A DNA stretch of 64,000 nt from CAWCTD01 sp963798455 (GCA_963798455.1 CAWCTD010000003.1:930001-994000); one strand, 5' to 3'. Numbered from the stretch's first letter, positions 28,867 through 38,607 are shown. Numbers and translations are program-made. The notes: generated by a model not told the origin, from the letters alone.

Positions 28867-29805
28867 TTACTTGTTCGAACTATCCCCGCGGCCTGCCGAT
28901 ATTGACGTGGACAACTTGCCGTGGCCGTAATAGCGGTAATCCTGTCCGAGCGATCTGGTCAGAAACCAGTCAGGCACACAATTCATTACCACGCCGATCA
29001 GTTTCCGCTTGGGGACCGATTGGAGCACCGCCAGGAGCCTGGCACGATTAGTATGGTCGGTACGCGCCACGATAACCACAGCGTCTACGGAAGCCTGAAT
29101 AATATCGTAGTCAGCTACCAACCCCACGGGAGGCGCATCAATCACCGTGTAATCGAAGAGGCTCGCGAAGATTTTGCAGGCGAGTTGCCACCGCGGCGAA
29201 TCCAGCAGGTCTACGGCATTCGGCAAGTCCTGCCCGCCGGGCAAGACGTATAGGTTTGGGTATGAGTCTAGCTGAAGCACCGCGTCCCGAACCGAGCAGC
29301 CGCCCCGAAGGATGTCCGCCAGTCCGCGGCTCCCGTCAATTCCCAACATCTCCGCGAGCGTCTATCTTCTGAAATCGGCGTCCACAAGCAATACCGCGGA
29401 CTTCTCCTTCAACGACAATGCAGCCGCGATGTTGATGGAGCTCACCGTCTTTCCGTCGCCGACACCGCCGCTGGAGATTGCCAGCAGCCGCGGCCGTTCC
29501 GGATGCTGGGCGATCTTGGTGCGAATGATTCTGTACTGTTCGGCGGCCCGGTAGTCGTTCCCCACCAGGGGCACCAACACCGTGGGCGCGGCGGGCTGCG
29601 CTGGGACTCGGCGAAGCGCTCGCTCTTCGGGGGTCAGTTGGCGCGATAAGAGTTGTTCAGCGGCCCACAGCGAAAGCGACCCATCGGGTGCGTCGGAGGA
29701 TGCGGTGGTCTTAGCGAGAATCGGACTGAGGTCCGGGATCAGGGGGGTGGCGTTCGCCCCGGCCTGTTCCGTAGTCCTGCGTATGGCGTCGAAGAACTTG
29801 CTCAT
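28867..29805 (-). pseudogene. CpsD/CapB-type bacterial tyrosine kinase, interrupted by an in-frame TAG
   Basis: BY-kinases phosphorylate their own tyrosine tail and control Wzz-dependent polysaccharide polymerisation. The first part (29365-29805) has an N-terminal linker, Walker A SGGVGDGKT and Walker A' LLVDADFRR. An in-frame TAG (29362-29364) then stops it. The same frame continues with TLAEMLGIDGSRGLADIL, the Walker-B-like FDYTVIDAPP, and ends YRYYGHGK plus a short tail. There is no frameshift, so one base change could restore it; CAG to TAG is plausible. The start at 29805 overlaps the ATPase stop (ATGA). It is either a pseudogene or a sequencing error; decay in the neighbouring genes favours the former. 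Confidence 0.85.
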
Positions 29806-30848
29806 GGTCGGTCCTCATTGAGGTGCAGCCGGATCGTCCTTTCCCGCTTGGTGAAAACGGCCCCGAAGATGGATGCGACTCCTTTGGCCAGCCCGTTCGA
29901 TGCCGACCGCTCCGGCCCCATGGACTGCCGGGGCGTGATCGTGGCGGGCTCAGTTGCCGTGGGCTCGCGGATTGGCGCCCGGCCTGCTTCGCTCTCCGAA
30001 GAGAGGCTCTTCCCACAGGCCTCGCCTGCGTGTCCATCGAGGGTGATGTCGAGATCGGTGGCTACTTCCTGCACGTGCTCGGGCCCAATCCGTGCTATGC
30101 CCGCGCCGAAAGCCAGAAGCAGGGAATTGTCGCAAAGGGTGTTGATCACGCGCGGGATGCCTCGCGAATACAGCGCCACCTGCAAAACCGCCTCCTCCGT
30201 GAACGGGTCGGCGCGGGTGGCTCCCGCTCGGACCCAGCGATGCCGAATGTACTGACCCACTTCGTGATTCGACAGCGGGATTATAGAGAATCGGTGTGCG
30301 ATTCGCTGTTTGAACTGGCGCAATTCCTGGCGTTTGAGCATCGCATCCAGTTCGTTCTGCCCGGCCAGCAGGATTTGCAGAAGCTTGCCGTTTGCGTCCT
30401 CGAAGTTCGTGAGCAGCCGCAATTCCTCGAGGACCTGTACGTCCAGTTTGTGCGCCTCGTCAACCACCAGCACGGGGAGCCTGCCTTGCGCGCGACGGGA
30501 GATCAGGAAGTCCTGGAGCTGCTGGATACAGGCCGGCTTGTCATTGGGAACGTCCGTCACTCCGAAGTCCATGAGCACCAACCGCAGGAAATCCGCCGGG
30601 GAGACAGTCGGCATCAGCAAGTAGCTGAATTCGACCAGAGACCGAGGCATCGAGTCCAAGATTATCCTCAGGAGTGTGGTCATGCCGGTGCCTGCGTCGC
30701 CGGAGAGCACAGCGAGGCCCCCATGCCCCGAAATCGCATAGACCAGCCCCGAAAGCGCCTCGCGGTGCGCAGGGGTCAAGAACAGGAAATGCGGGTCGGG
30801 AGTCAGGCGAAACGGACTCTTGGACAGGCCGAAGAACTGCTTGTACAT
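29802..30848 (-). CDS. ExeA/GspA-like AAA ATPase with altered Walker A
   Basis: This 348-residue protein is of the AAA_22/ExeA type often found next to Wzz and BY-kinase genes in exosortase-linked exopolysaccharide clusters. It begins MYKQFFGLSKSPFRLTPDPHF. Walker B (LPVLVVDEAHKL) and the GIPRVINTLCD sensor region are normal. Walker A reads GDAGTGMTT: the invariant lysine is Met56 (codon ATG, 30681-30683), which should prevent normal ATP binding. The frame is otherwise intact, and a low-complexity tail of about 70 residues follows. The ATG lies 4 bases after the stop of the Wzz relic. Given the damaged neighbours it may be a full-length but dead gene. Confidence 0.85.
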   Translation of the reverse strand: MYKQFFGLSKSPFRLTPDPHFLFLTPAHREALSGLVYAISGHGGLAVLSGDAGTGMTTLLRIILDSMPRSLVEFSYLLMPTVSPADFLRLVLMDFGVTDVPNDKPACIQQLQDFLISRRAQGRLPVLVVDEAHKLDVQVLEELRLLTNFEDANGKLLQILLAGQNELDAMLKRQELRQFKQRIAHRFSIIPLSNHEVGQYIRHRWVRAGATRADPFTEEAVLQVALYSRGIPRVINTLCDNSLLLAFGAGIARIGPEHVQEVATDLDITLDGHAGEACGKSLSSESEAGRAPIREPTATEPATITPRQSMGPERSASNGLAKGVASIFGAVFTKRERTIRLHLNEDRP

Positions 30849-30852
30849 ACGG

Positions 30853-32521
30853 TCAGATCGGTATCCACCGAAAGTAAATGCCGACTCCAATGACAATCGC
30901 GGCCAGCAGGAGCGCAGCCGAGCCCAGGACGAGACGCCGCAGTCTCCTGCTCGATCCTTTCTCGTGGCCCTCAGAGGGCCTGTCTCGAATCGTCGGAACA
31001 CGGCCCAAGATGACGACGTTCCTTGGGGATCTCCCATTCCCCGAGAATTACACCCCGTCTAATCTCGCTTCCCAGTCCAATGCCTACGCCAAGAAACAAG
31101 GCAACCATGGTTCCCAGCGCGTCAAGCAGACCGCGGTTGGGTTTCAGCGGCCGCTCGGGGACCCTGGCCGACTCGAGTATCGTGAATCTCTCGGGCTTCT
31201 CACGCTTTTCGATCTCCGTCGCCGTTTGGTTCGCCAAGTTCCTGTCGAGCAGGGATTGATAGTTAGCTCTTGAGAGATCGTAGTCACGGCTGAAGCCTAT
31301 CAACTCCTTCTCCCGAATCGGCAGTTTCGCGATGCTTCCCTGTACCGACGCGATCTGGTCCGCGATCCGCTTCCGCTCCGTCTCGAGCGCCTATAGTTGC
31401 TGCATCGCCAGGTCGCGCTGTGCCTTCAGATTCTTCACGCGTTCCTGCTCCTGGAGCAGCGACTGCTCCAGCGTGCCCGTTCTGGCGGTCATTGCCGGCC
31501 TGGCGCCGGCTCGGGCGGCGTCTCCGTCGCTTTCCCTCCCTGTTCCCTGCTTCTGGCTCACCGAGGCACTCTTCTGTTCCCAATCGCGAACCTTCGCCAG
31601 CAGTTCTCGCGTCTTCCTGACCTCGGGGTGCTCGTCGGTGTATCGAAGCCGCAAAGCATCCAACTGCTTCTGGAGCCTTTCGGATTCCAGCTCAGCCGTT
31701 TCGCCGGACGTGTCGCTGGAGTTCGCGGCGAGCTTGTCCACGATCTCCGACAGCGCCGTTACCGACTGCTGGGCGGCGGCGAACATGGTCTCCGTCAGGG
31801 CCTTGTTCTGCTGAGTTCGGGTAACGGCATCCTGCACGCCCTGGAGTTGAAGCTGCAGGCGGCCGAGGTCGGCCAGCAAAGCGTTCTCCTGCTGCGGCAG
31901 TTAGCCGCTGTACTTCAGCTTGTACTCACTTAGCTTCGCCTCCTGGTCCTGCAGGCGCTTCCGCGCTTCCTGCACCTGGTTGTCCAGGGGCCCGGACGTG
32001 TCTGCTGCCTGCACCTCGCCTGTCCGGGAGTTCTCCTCGATGTACAGGGCGCCAAGCTGGTTGGCCGCCCTTGCCACGACGTCCGGATTACGCCCCTGGT
32101 ACGCTATGCGAAAAGCCCCCGGCCGGTCACGGCTCCAACCGCGCTCGGGCGTGACCGAAATATCGCGCCGCACCATCTCGATGATCTCTCCCTCGGAGTA
32201 GCGCTGCGGCCCGTCGTGGTAAAGATCGAACTTGTGGACGATTTCGAGGAGGCGATTGTAGCTGAGGATCTGTTGGCGTTGATTGTTCAGCAGATCCTGT
32301 ATTCCCGCTTCAGGATTCGCCTTGACAGACTCCTCAGCGGCTCTCTACGATTTGACCATGACGAGCGTCTCGGCCCTGTAGATGGCCGGCAGAAGCTGTA
32401 CTACCGTGACGGCCGCCGCCGTCCCGATCAGCCACACCAGGCCAGCCAGCAGTTTCCGCTTCCACAGAGCCCGCAGCAGGGACAGTGGATGAAGCTCCCT
32501 GCGCCGAACTGCGCTGTCCAT
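30853..32521 (-). pseudogene. Wzz/GNVR chain-length determinant, degraded
   Basis: Read from ATG 32521 in one frame, the product begins MDSAVRRRELHPLSLLRALW, has a membrane segment (GLVWLIGTAAAVTVVQLLP), a long coiled-coil and the conserved ARVPERPLKPNRG before a second segment. Three in-frame stops interrupt it: TAG 32345-32347, TAA 31901-31903 and TAG 31391-31393. A one-base gain near 31018-31026 then shifts the frame; the restored frame reads VVILGRVPTIRD, a final membrane helix (LVLGSAALLLAAIVIGVGIY) and a stop at 30853-30855. This class sets polysaccharide chain length in the inner membrane. Mixed TAG and TAA stops plus a frameshift point to gene decay. A TATAAT at 32530-32535 lies just before the ATG. 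Confidence 0.9.
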
Positions 32522-32788
32522 TTGGAGTCATTATAACCCGCCAGGTCAATACATTCGCCATTTCCTGCCCATGCGGCGCGCACGGCGGGCGGACCTGACA
32601 CTTCGTGGCCATGGTGGACGGCGCCACCTCAAAGCCACGACGGGGGTGTGCTGTCTTACAGCTTGAGCTCCGACTGGGGGAACTCTAGTACTACACAAAC
32701 ACGCTGGACAGTTCTAGTACAAGTGACCCCGGGCTTCTCAGCCAGGAATCATAGTGCCGCTGTTACACTCCATGATGGAAGGTGTGCT

Positions 32789-33700
32789 GTGGCAGTGACC
32801 AGGTTGGTATGCCCGAAATGCGGTCATGATGGGACGCCCGAGACCAGCAGGCCCCCCCTTGGGTCATATGGCTTCAACTACTTGGCGGAGGGGGTTGTCT
32901 CCCGCGAAGTACGGGGCTATGACGGGACCGGCCGGCTCCGGCTTTCCGGCGACGTCAGGTGCGAGGCCTCTCAAGCCACCAACGCAAGGATCGAGTGCCG
33001 GTCCTGCTGGCGGACCTTCCCGGTCCCGGAGGGCCTGCCCTGGGCAACGGCGCCCGAGGATGCCGCTGGGCGGTCCGGGGCGTCCGCGACCCTTCACGGG
33101 CCGATGCCTGGGGGTACAGGAGGCCCTGAATTGGCAGCGGAAACGATCAGCCAGGGCTCGGCCTCAATTCTGCGCAACACTTTAGTAGATGCCCAGAGCG
33201 CGACCGCCCTCCGAATCGCCAAGCTCGAACTAAGCGTAGCCAGCCTAGCCCAAGCCGTAAGAGACACACCGTCCTTGAAGGCCGAAGTGGCGGCCTTGCG
33301 CGACGAGACGGCCTCCCTATTGCGGGCGCAGGAGCAAACCGCACAAGCCGCCGTAACGCCAGGTCGGGCGGTCGCGGGCGTTGTGGAACAGGTTGCACAA
33401 CTGCGTGAGACGATTGTTCGCCTGGCGGCCGAGGCGAAGGAACGGGCCGATGCTTTGGATGCCGCCCACCGGGAGGCAGGCCAAGCCAGGACTTGGCTCG
33501 GCGAGGTAATCGCCGAGCTCGAGGTGGGGGAGCAGGCAATCCGGCAGAGGCTGGACGGGCAGGCTGACGTGATCCGCGGGCTCCACGCCGCGGCCCAAGA
33601 GCAAGTGACACGTACGGAGGAGTTGCGGGCAGCGGTCCAGCGGCTGGAGGAGATCGTCAACGCTCTGAATCCGCCCAAGCCTCTGCCAGAGGATCTCTGA
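32789..33700 (+). CDS. Zinc-ribbon/coiled-coil protein of unknown function
   Basis: I do not recognise this family. The 303-residue product starts at GTG 32789 (GGAAGG six bases upstream) and opens with a split zinc ribbon: CPKC near residue 9 and CRSC near residue 72, with about 60 residues between, including a GFNYLAEG segment. A Gly/Pro/Ala-rich linker (about 85-125) leads to a heptad-rich alpha-helical half (about 130-295: ETIVRLAAEAKERADALDAA) that should form a long coiled coil. No membrane segment or signal is seen. It is 16 bases ahead of the next gene, so they form a two-gene unit flanked by unrelated genes. A role in oligomeric scaffolding or nucleic-acid/protein recognition is possible but unproven. 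Confidence 0.6.
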   Translation: MAVTRLVCPKCGHDGTPETSRPPLGSYGFNYLAEGVVSREVRGYDGTGRLRLSGDVRCEASQATNARIECRSCWRTFPVPEGLPWATAPEDAAGRSGASATLHGPMPGGTGGPELAAETISQGSASILRNTLVDAQSATALRIAKLELSVASLAQAVRDTPSLKAEVAALRDETASLLRAQEQTAQAAVTPGRAVAGVVEQVAQLRETIVRLAAEAKERADALDAAHREAGQARTWLGEVIAELEVGEQAIRQRLDGQADVIRGLHAAAQEQVTRTEELRAAVQRLEEIVNALNPPKPLPEDL

Positions 33701-33716
33701 GCGCGGGGAAACCAGA

Positions 33717-34811
33717 GTGGGAACATTCGACTTCGTTGCATCAGACGAGTTCCGAGGGTGCCTGGAAAAGGACGCGGAAGAACTCGTTGCCTGCATGCGC
33801 GCAAGCGCGTGGAAGGCCGCCCACGTCATCGCCGCAAGCTTGATCCAGGCCGCTCTGGTCGAATACCTGACCTCTTCCGGCAAGGCCAGTCCGGAGGAAC
33901 TCGTTCCGATCTCTTTTCCCGAGCTGCTCAATCTCTGCCGCGCCCGGCAGGTGCTGTCGCCCAGAACAGTGGACCTGGCGAGCTTCATAAGGCCCTACAC
34001 CGATTTCCTCAGTGCCAGCAGCAGTGTTCGGCTGGGGGCCGTAGCCGACGAGACCAGCGCACGCATCGCCCAGGCACTGCTTGAGATCGTGATCAACGAA
34101 GTGTCGGGCCATCAAAAGGAGACCTACCGCTACAGCGCGGAGCAGGTTGTCGCCAAGCTCCAGTCGGATCCTTCTTCAGCGGCCATCATGGGTCACCTGA
34201 TGGGCAAGATCAGTCGCGTGGAGATGGAACGCCTGCTGCTCGACCTGATCCCGAAGGCCTACTTCGAGACAGCCAAGCTGGCTGAACCGCCGGCCGCGGA
34301 GACTCTGAAGCGCCTGGAGCAGTGTTACAGAATGGCGTTCGATGTCGCACCAACCGACCTCAAGAAAGTCGCGACAAGAAAGTTCGTGCAGGTTCTGGAA
34401 AACGAGAGCGAGTACGTGGTCCAGTGCTACGAGGGCTCCTTCTTCCGCGGGGAGGACCTGGCTTTTCTCGACGATGAGGAGCGCGCAATCGTTCTGGCCC
34501 ATTTCCTGGCGAGTCTCGAGAAGAAGGTCACCTACTCCCTGGTCAATGCGGCAGCCGGAATGGGAGAGTTCCTCCGGACAGAGGAGGATGTGAGGGCATT
34601 CTTCGTGCCCCTCATCCTAAGCGTGCTGACTCAGAGCGGCGAGGCGCTCCCGGGGGTCCTCGTAACCCGGATCAGCAAGGAATTCGCGCGCTTGCCGGCG
34701 CCGCACAAGCGGACCATCAGCGGCTTGGTCGGCCGGCTGCGCCGTTCCACGATCACCGAGGGCCGTGCCTCGGCAGCCATCGCCCGCCTGGAGTCAGAGC
34801 TGGCCGGGTAG
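33717..34811 (+). CDS. All-alpha protein of unknown function, N-terminal HEPN-like domain suspected
   Basis: The product has 364 residues from GTG 33717 (GGGG 8 bases upstream). The N-terminus (FRGCLEKDAEELVACMRASA, WKAAHVIAASLIQAALVEYL) matches the pattern of a HEPN-like helical domain I associate with accessory loci: a Cys/Ala-Trp-Lys-Ala helix then an E/Q-A-x-L-x-x-x-L helix. The usual HEPN RNxxHP motif is not present where expected; that region reads LASFIRPYTDFLSASSSVR. The remainder (about 130-364) is predicted helical with no known motif. It has no signal or membrane segment. It is likely co-transcribed with the zinc-ribbon gene. The HEPN link is inference; function is unknown. Confidence 0.55.
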   Translation: MGTFDFVASDEFRGCLEKDAEELVACMRASAWKAAHVIAASLIQAALVEYLTSSGKASPEELVPISFPELLNLCRARQVLSPRTVDLASFIRPYTDFLSASSSVRLGAVADETSARIAQALLEIVINEVSGHQKETYRYSAEQVVAKLQSDPSSAAIMGHLMGKISRVEMERLLLDLIPKAYFETAKLAEPPAAETLKRLEQCYRMAFDVAPTDLKKVATRKFVQVLENESEYVVQCYEGSFFRGEDLAFLDDEERAIVLAHFLASLEKKVTYSLVNAAAGMGEFLRTEEDVRAFFVPLILSVLTQSGEALPGVLVTRISKEFARLPAPHKRTISGLVGRLRRSTITEGRASAAIARLESELAG

Positions 34812-34866
34812 CGCGGTCGGGCCCCCAGCGGCCCCGCGCAGGCTGAGTGAGATTGCCGGCCCCCTC

Positions 34867-36072
34867 CTATCGGTCAATTCGCCGGGTCGCCTTTTCGAGT
34901 GCGGCCATGTCCAGCTCGTACCCCAATCCCGGCTTGGTGGGTGCGGGCACGTAGCCGTCTTTGTCGATGCGGATATTGTCCTTGAAGTAGGGACGGTCGG
35001 CCTGTCCCTGGGGCACCGTCATCTCAAACCAGACATTGTTCGGCATGGCCAGCTCGCAGTGGAAGTGCACGGCGTGGTCCAGAGCCTCGCCCCAGTTGTG
35101 AGGCGCGCACTCTATCCCGTGGCACTCGGCCAGGTGCGCCACCTTCATCCCGCCGCTGATGCCCCCGATGTTGTCCACGATGAAGCGCAGCACGTCCACC
35201 GCTCCGCGACGGATGTACTCGGCGTAGTCGTAGATCGAGAAGATGAACTCGCCGGCATGGACCGGGATATCGAGCGCCTGGCACAAGGCCGCAAGCCCGT
35301 CAATGTCCGTGGTGGGGAGCGGATCTTCGAAGGCGACATAGTCCTGATCCTGCAACACCCGGCCGACCTTGTAAGCTTCCTCGCGCGTGTAGACCCCGAC
35401 AGGATCGTGCAGCAGCGTGAAACTATCTCCGCCCGCTTTCCGGACCGCTTTGAGGACCTCGATGTCCAGCTTGTAGTCGTGGCCGCCGCGCAGTTCCGGC
35501 GGATGGATCTTGTAGGCCGTAAACCCTTGGGCCTTGCACTTCTGGACGTCCTCGACGAAAGCCTCCACCGTCCTCAGATGCTGGCTGCTGGCATAGGCTC
35601 GCACCCTGTTTCTGTAGGCGCCGAGGATCCGGTACACGGGGAGGTTCACGGCTTTGCCGAGAATGTCCCACAGGCAGCAGTCGATGGCCGCGGCGTAAGA
35701 ACTTTGTCCCAGGCGGCGTTGCTCCGGAATCCACTGAGACGTGATCGCCGGAAGGTCCAGAACGCTCCTGCCCCTTAGTGTGCGCTTGGCGAAGTCCAGC
35801 CACCCCAAGTTGCTCCAGTTAGGGTGCCAGTAGCGGGTGCCGAGAGTGTAGTTACCCTCAATCCCGCTGTTGGTCACGATGGAAGCGATCTGCCCGCGGT
35901 CCAGCACGTACACTTTGACCTCTTTGATGCCGAGGTCAGGCAGATCCCCCGGTTTCACAGCGGCGGCCTGTGCCGCCGCCAGAGCCGGCTGGGCCACCGC
36001 CGCCACGCCCGTCAACGACCCTGTCGCGGAAGCCGCCAGGAAGTTGCGGCGCGACACGCTGCGCTTTGACAT
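34867..36072 (-). CDS. Exported mandelate racemase/muconate lactonizing enzyme family protein (second copy)
   Basis: This 401-residue enolase-superfamily enzyme has a clear Tat leader (SKRSVSRRNFLAASATGSLTG). Barrel landmarks are KIHPPE (KxH instead of KxK), the metal-ligand acids in LLHDPVG, VAFEDPL and HAGEFIF, IVDNIGG, and His in APHNWGEALDH. This set suggests an acid-sugar dehydratase, possibly galactarate/rhamnonate-like. GGAGGAGAG precedes ATG 36072, fixing the start; an upstream ATG lacks a site and a leader. It is divergent from priA. It differs clearly from the protein at 10608, so the two are not recent duplicates. Confidence 0.87.
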   Translation of the reverse strand: MSKRSVSRRNFLAASATGSLTGVAAVAQPALAAAQAAAVKPGDLPDLGIKEVKVYVLDRGQIASIVTNSGIEGNYTLGTRYWHPNWSNLGWLDFAKRTLRGRSVLDLPAITSQWIPEQRRLGQSSYAAAIDCCLWDILGKAVNLPVYRILGAYRNRVRAYASSQHLRTVEAFVEDVQKCKAQGFTAYKIHPPELRGGHDYKLDIEVLKAVRKAGGDSFTLLHDPVGVYTREEAYKVGRVLQDQDYVAFEDPLPTTDIDGLAALCQALDIPVHAGEFIFSIYDYAEYIRRGAVDVLRFIVDNIGGISGGMKVAHLAECHGIECAPHNWGEALDHAVHFHCELAMPNNVWFEMTVPQGQADRPYFKDNIRIDKDGYVPAPTKPGLGYELDMAALEKATRRIDR

Positions 36073-36173
36073 GAATCTCTCCTCCGCTATCATGGCTTGA
36101 TTACCCATGGGACACTTGGGTTGTTGTCAGTATACACCAGCCATGCCGGGCCAACGCCGGGTACGATGAAGTG

Positions 36174-38600
36174 ATGCCTCGGGGCGCCCCTTTGTATTGC
36201 GACGTCAGCCTGCCGGTCCCATTGGACCAGCCCTTCACGTATTCCTTGCCCGAGACACTGAGGCACCGCGTTCTCGCGGGCTCACGCTTGATCGTGCCTT
36301 TCGGCTCGCGGCGGCTTACGGGTATCGCCCTGCGGTGTCATGACGAGCCGCCTCCTATGGAAGTCAGGAGCGCGCTGCGGTTGGTGGACGCCGAGCCGGT
36401 GCTGGACCAGGACATGCTGGCGCTCGGACGATGGATCGCGCAGTACTACTGCGCGCCCCTGGGAGAAGTCCTGCGAGGAATGACGCCGCTGGGAGGCGAG
36501 ATCCGCCAGGGCAAAGTGTACGCGCTGACGGACGCCGGTCGCGATGCCACACGGCAGTTGCTTCTGGAAGCGTCCGTGGAAGATCCCGCGACTCAGTTGC
36601 TGCACATGCTGGAATCGCGCCCTCTGGCCGCCGCATCCATCCAGAGGAAGATACCGCTCGCGGCCAAGGCCATCCGCACGCTGGAGCGCCAGGGGCTCAT
36701 CCAGGCCGAGACGCTTCACGCCGAGAGGGACCCGCTGCGTGCGGCCGCTTCCAGGCTGCGGATCGAGTTGCTCCGGCGCCCCGACGGCGTGAAGCTTCCC
36801 AAGCCGGAGCGCGAGCTCCTGGCCTACTTGGAGATCCACCCCGGCTCGCACAATCTTAAGGATGTCGAGAGGGCGGTGAAAAGCGCCAGCACGGCGGCGC
36901 GCTCACTGGCCCGCAAGGCTCTCGTGACTCTCGAAGAGGAACAGCCAGGAGTCTTGGCCTTCCCCACGGCGCCGGTTCCGCACACCTTGAATGCGCACCA
37001 GCAAAGCGCCTTCGACGCGATCCTTGGCGCGCTGCGCGCCGAAAGCTTCCAGGCCTGCCTGCTGTTCGGCGTGACCGGTTCGGGCAAGACCGAGGTCTAC
37101 CTGAGGGCCATTGAAGCTGCGCTGGCGATGGGCCGCGGCGCGCTCATGCTGGTGTCGGAAATCGCACTGACGCCGGCCGTCGCCGGCCTGTTCTTCCAGC
37201 GCTTCCCAGACCGCGTGGCCATCCTGCATTCGGCCTTCAGCGGTGCGGAGCGCTCCGGCCAATGGAGGAGAATCCGATCCGGAGCGGCGCCGGTGGTGGT
37301 GGGAACGCGGTCGGGCGTGTTCGCGCCCGTGCCCAACCTTGGTTTGATCGTGGTGGACGAAGAGCACGATCAGAGCTACAAACAGGACGAGACGCCGCGA
37401 TACAACGGCCGCGATGTCGCTGTCGTGCGGGCGCAGGCGGCCCGGGCCTGCGTGGTCCTCGGCTCCGCCACGCCCAGCCTGGAGAGCCACTTCAACGCCA
37501 AACGAGGCAAGTACACGCTGCTGGAGCTGCCCGAGCGCATCGAGAGCCGCCCGCTGCCGCGGGTGGAGTTGGTCGACATGCGGGTGGAATTCCTGGAGAC
37601 ACGCAAGCAAAGCACCTTCTCCAGGAAACTGCTGGATGCCATCCGGGCGCGTTTGGCCAACGGCGAGCAGACCATGCTGCTGTTGAACCGGCGCGGATTC
37701 GCGAATTTCCTGGCCTGCCGCGCCTGCGGCGAGCGTATGCAGTGCGTGAACTGCTCGGTCACCATGACCTTTCACCGCCGGGACCGCCGGATGCTGTGCC
37801 ACTACTGCAATTACGCGGCCCCGGTGCCCCGCCTGTGCCCCAAGTGCCAGAGCGAGCACGTTTACTTTCTCGGCATCGGCGCCGAACGCGTAGAGGAGGA
37901 ATTGCACCGGGAATTTCCCAAGGCGCGCATCGCGCGCATGGACCGGGACGCCGTGACCGGCAAGCGGCTCTATGAGAGCATCCTGCACGATTTCCGCGCC
38001 GGAAGCTACGACATCCTGGTGGGAACGCAGATGATCGCCAAAGGGCACGACATTCCGAACGTTACGCTGGTGGGCGTGGTGAACGCCGACATCGGCCTGG
38101 GACTTCCGGACTTCCGGGCCGCCGAGCGCACCTTCCAGCTCCTGACGCAGGTGGCCGGGCGCGCCGGGCGCGGGGATGTGCCGGGCATCGTCTTGATCCA
38201 GACCACCGCCCCTGACCACTACGCCGTTCGTTTCGCGGCCGCGCAGGACTACCGCCTGTTCTATGAGAAGGAACTGCAATACAGGAGGGCCATGCGCTAC
38301 CCTCCCTTCAGCGCGCTGGCCAATATTCTCATCCGGGACGAGAATCAGGAGAGGGCACTGCGGATGAGCACGGAGCTCGGGCGGCTCCTCGCGACGCCGC
38401 CGGAAGGGCTGAAGGTTTTGGGACCCGCGGAAGCGCCCCTGGCGCGCGTGCAGAAGGAGTTCCGCTACCAGGTTCTGCTCAAGGCAGTGAGCCGCAAGAC
38501 CCTGGGGGCAACGCTCCAGAGCGTACGGAGCTTCGCGCTGGAGTCCCGCTGGCCCCCCACGGCGTTGGTGATTGACGTGGATCCGCTGAGCCTGATGTAG
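36174..38600 (+). CDS. priA: Primosomal replication-restart helicase PriA
   Basis: PriA recognises stalled forks and reloads the replisome. The 808-residue product has the N-terminal DNA-binding domain (YCDVSLPVPLDQPFTYSLP), Walker A GVTGSGKTEVY about residues 299-309, DEEH box VVDEEHDQSYKQ, and paired zinc motifs between about residues 519 and 565 (CRACGERMQC, CVNC, CHYC, CPKC). Helicase motifs follow (DILVGTQMIAKGHD, QVAGRAGRGDVPG). ATG 36174 is used; GTG immediately before it is also in frame. Length is somewhat above the E. coli protein. It starts a plus-strand run with the GNAT, SpoU, NHL and membrane protein genes. Confidence 0.97.
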   Translation: MPRGAPLYCDVSLPVPLDQPFTYSLPETLRHRVLAGSRLIVPFGSRRLTGIALRCHDEPPPMEVRSALRLVDAEPVLDQDMLALGRWIAQYYCAPLGEVLRGMTPLGGEIRQGKVYALTDAGRDATRQLLLEASVEDPATQLLHMLESRPLAAASIQRKIPLAAKAIRTLERQGLIQAETLHAERDPLRAAASRLRIELLRRPDGVKLPKPERELLAYLEIHPGSHNLKDVERAVKSASTAARSLARKALVTLEEEQPGVLAFPTAPVPHTLNAHQQSAFDAILGALRAESFQACLLFGVTGSGKTEVYLRAIEAALAMGRGALMLVSEIALTPAVAGLFFQRFPDRVAILHSAFSGAERSGQWRRIRSGAAPVVVGTRSGVFAPVPNLGLIVVDEEHDQSYKQDETPRYNGRDVAVVRAQAARACVVLGSATPSLESHFNAKRGKYTLLELPERIESRPLPRVELVDMRVEFLETRKQSTFSRKLLDAIRARLANGEQTMLLLNRRGFANFLACRACGERMQCVNCSVTMTFHRRDRRMLCHYCNYAAPVPRLCPKCQSEHVYFLGIGAERVEEELHREFPKARIARMDRDAVTGKRLYESILHDFRAGSYDILVGTQMIAKGHDIPNVTLVGVVNADIGLGLPDFRAAERTFQLLTQVAGRAGRGDVPGIVLIQTTAPDHYAVRFAAAQDYRLFYEKELQYRRAMRYPPFSALANILIRDENQERALRMSTELGRLLATPPEGLKVLGPAEAPLARVQKEFRYQVLLKAVSRKTLGATLQSVRSFALESRWPPTALVIDVDPLSLM

Positions 38601-38607
38601 CGACGTT

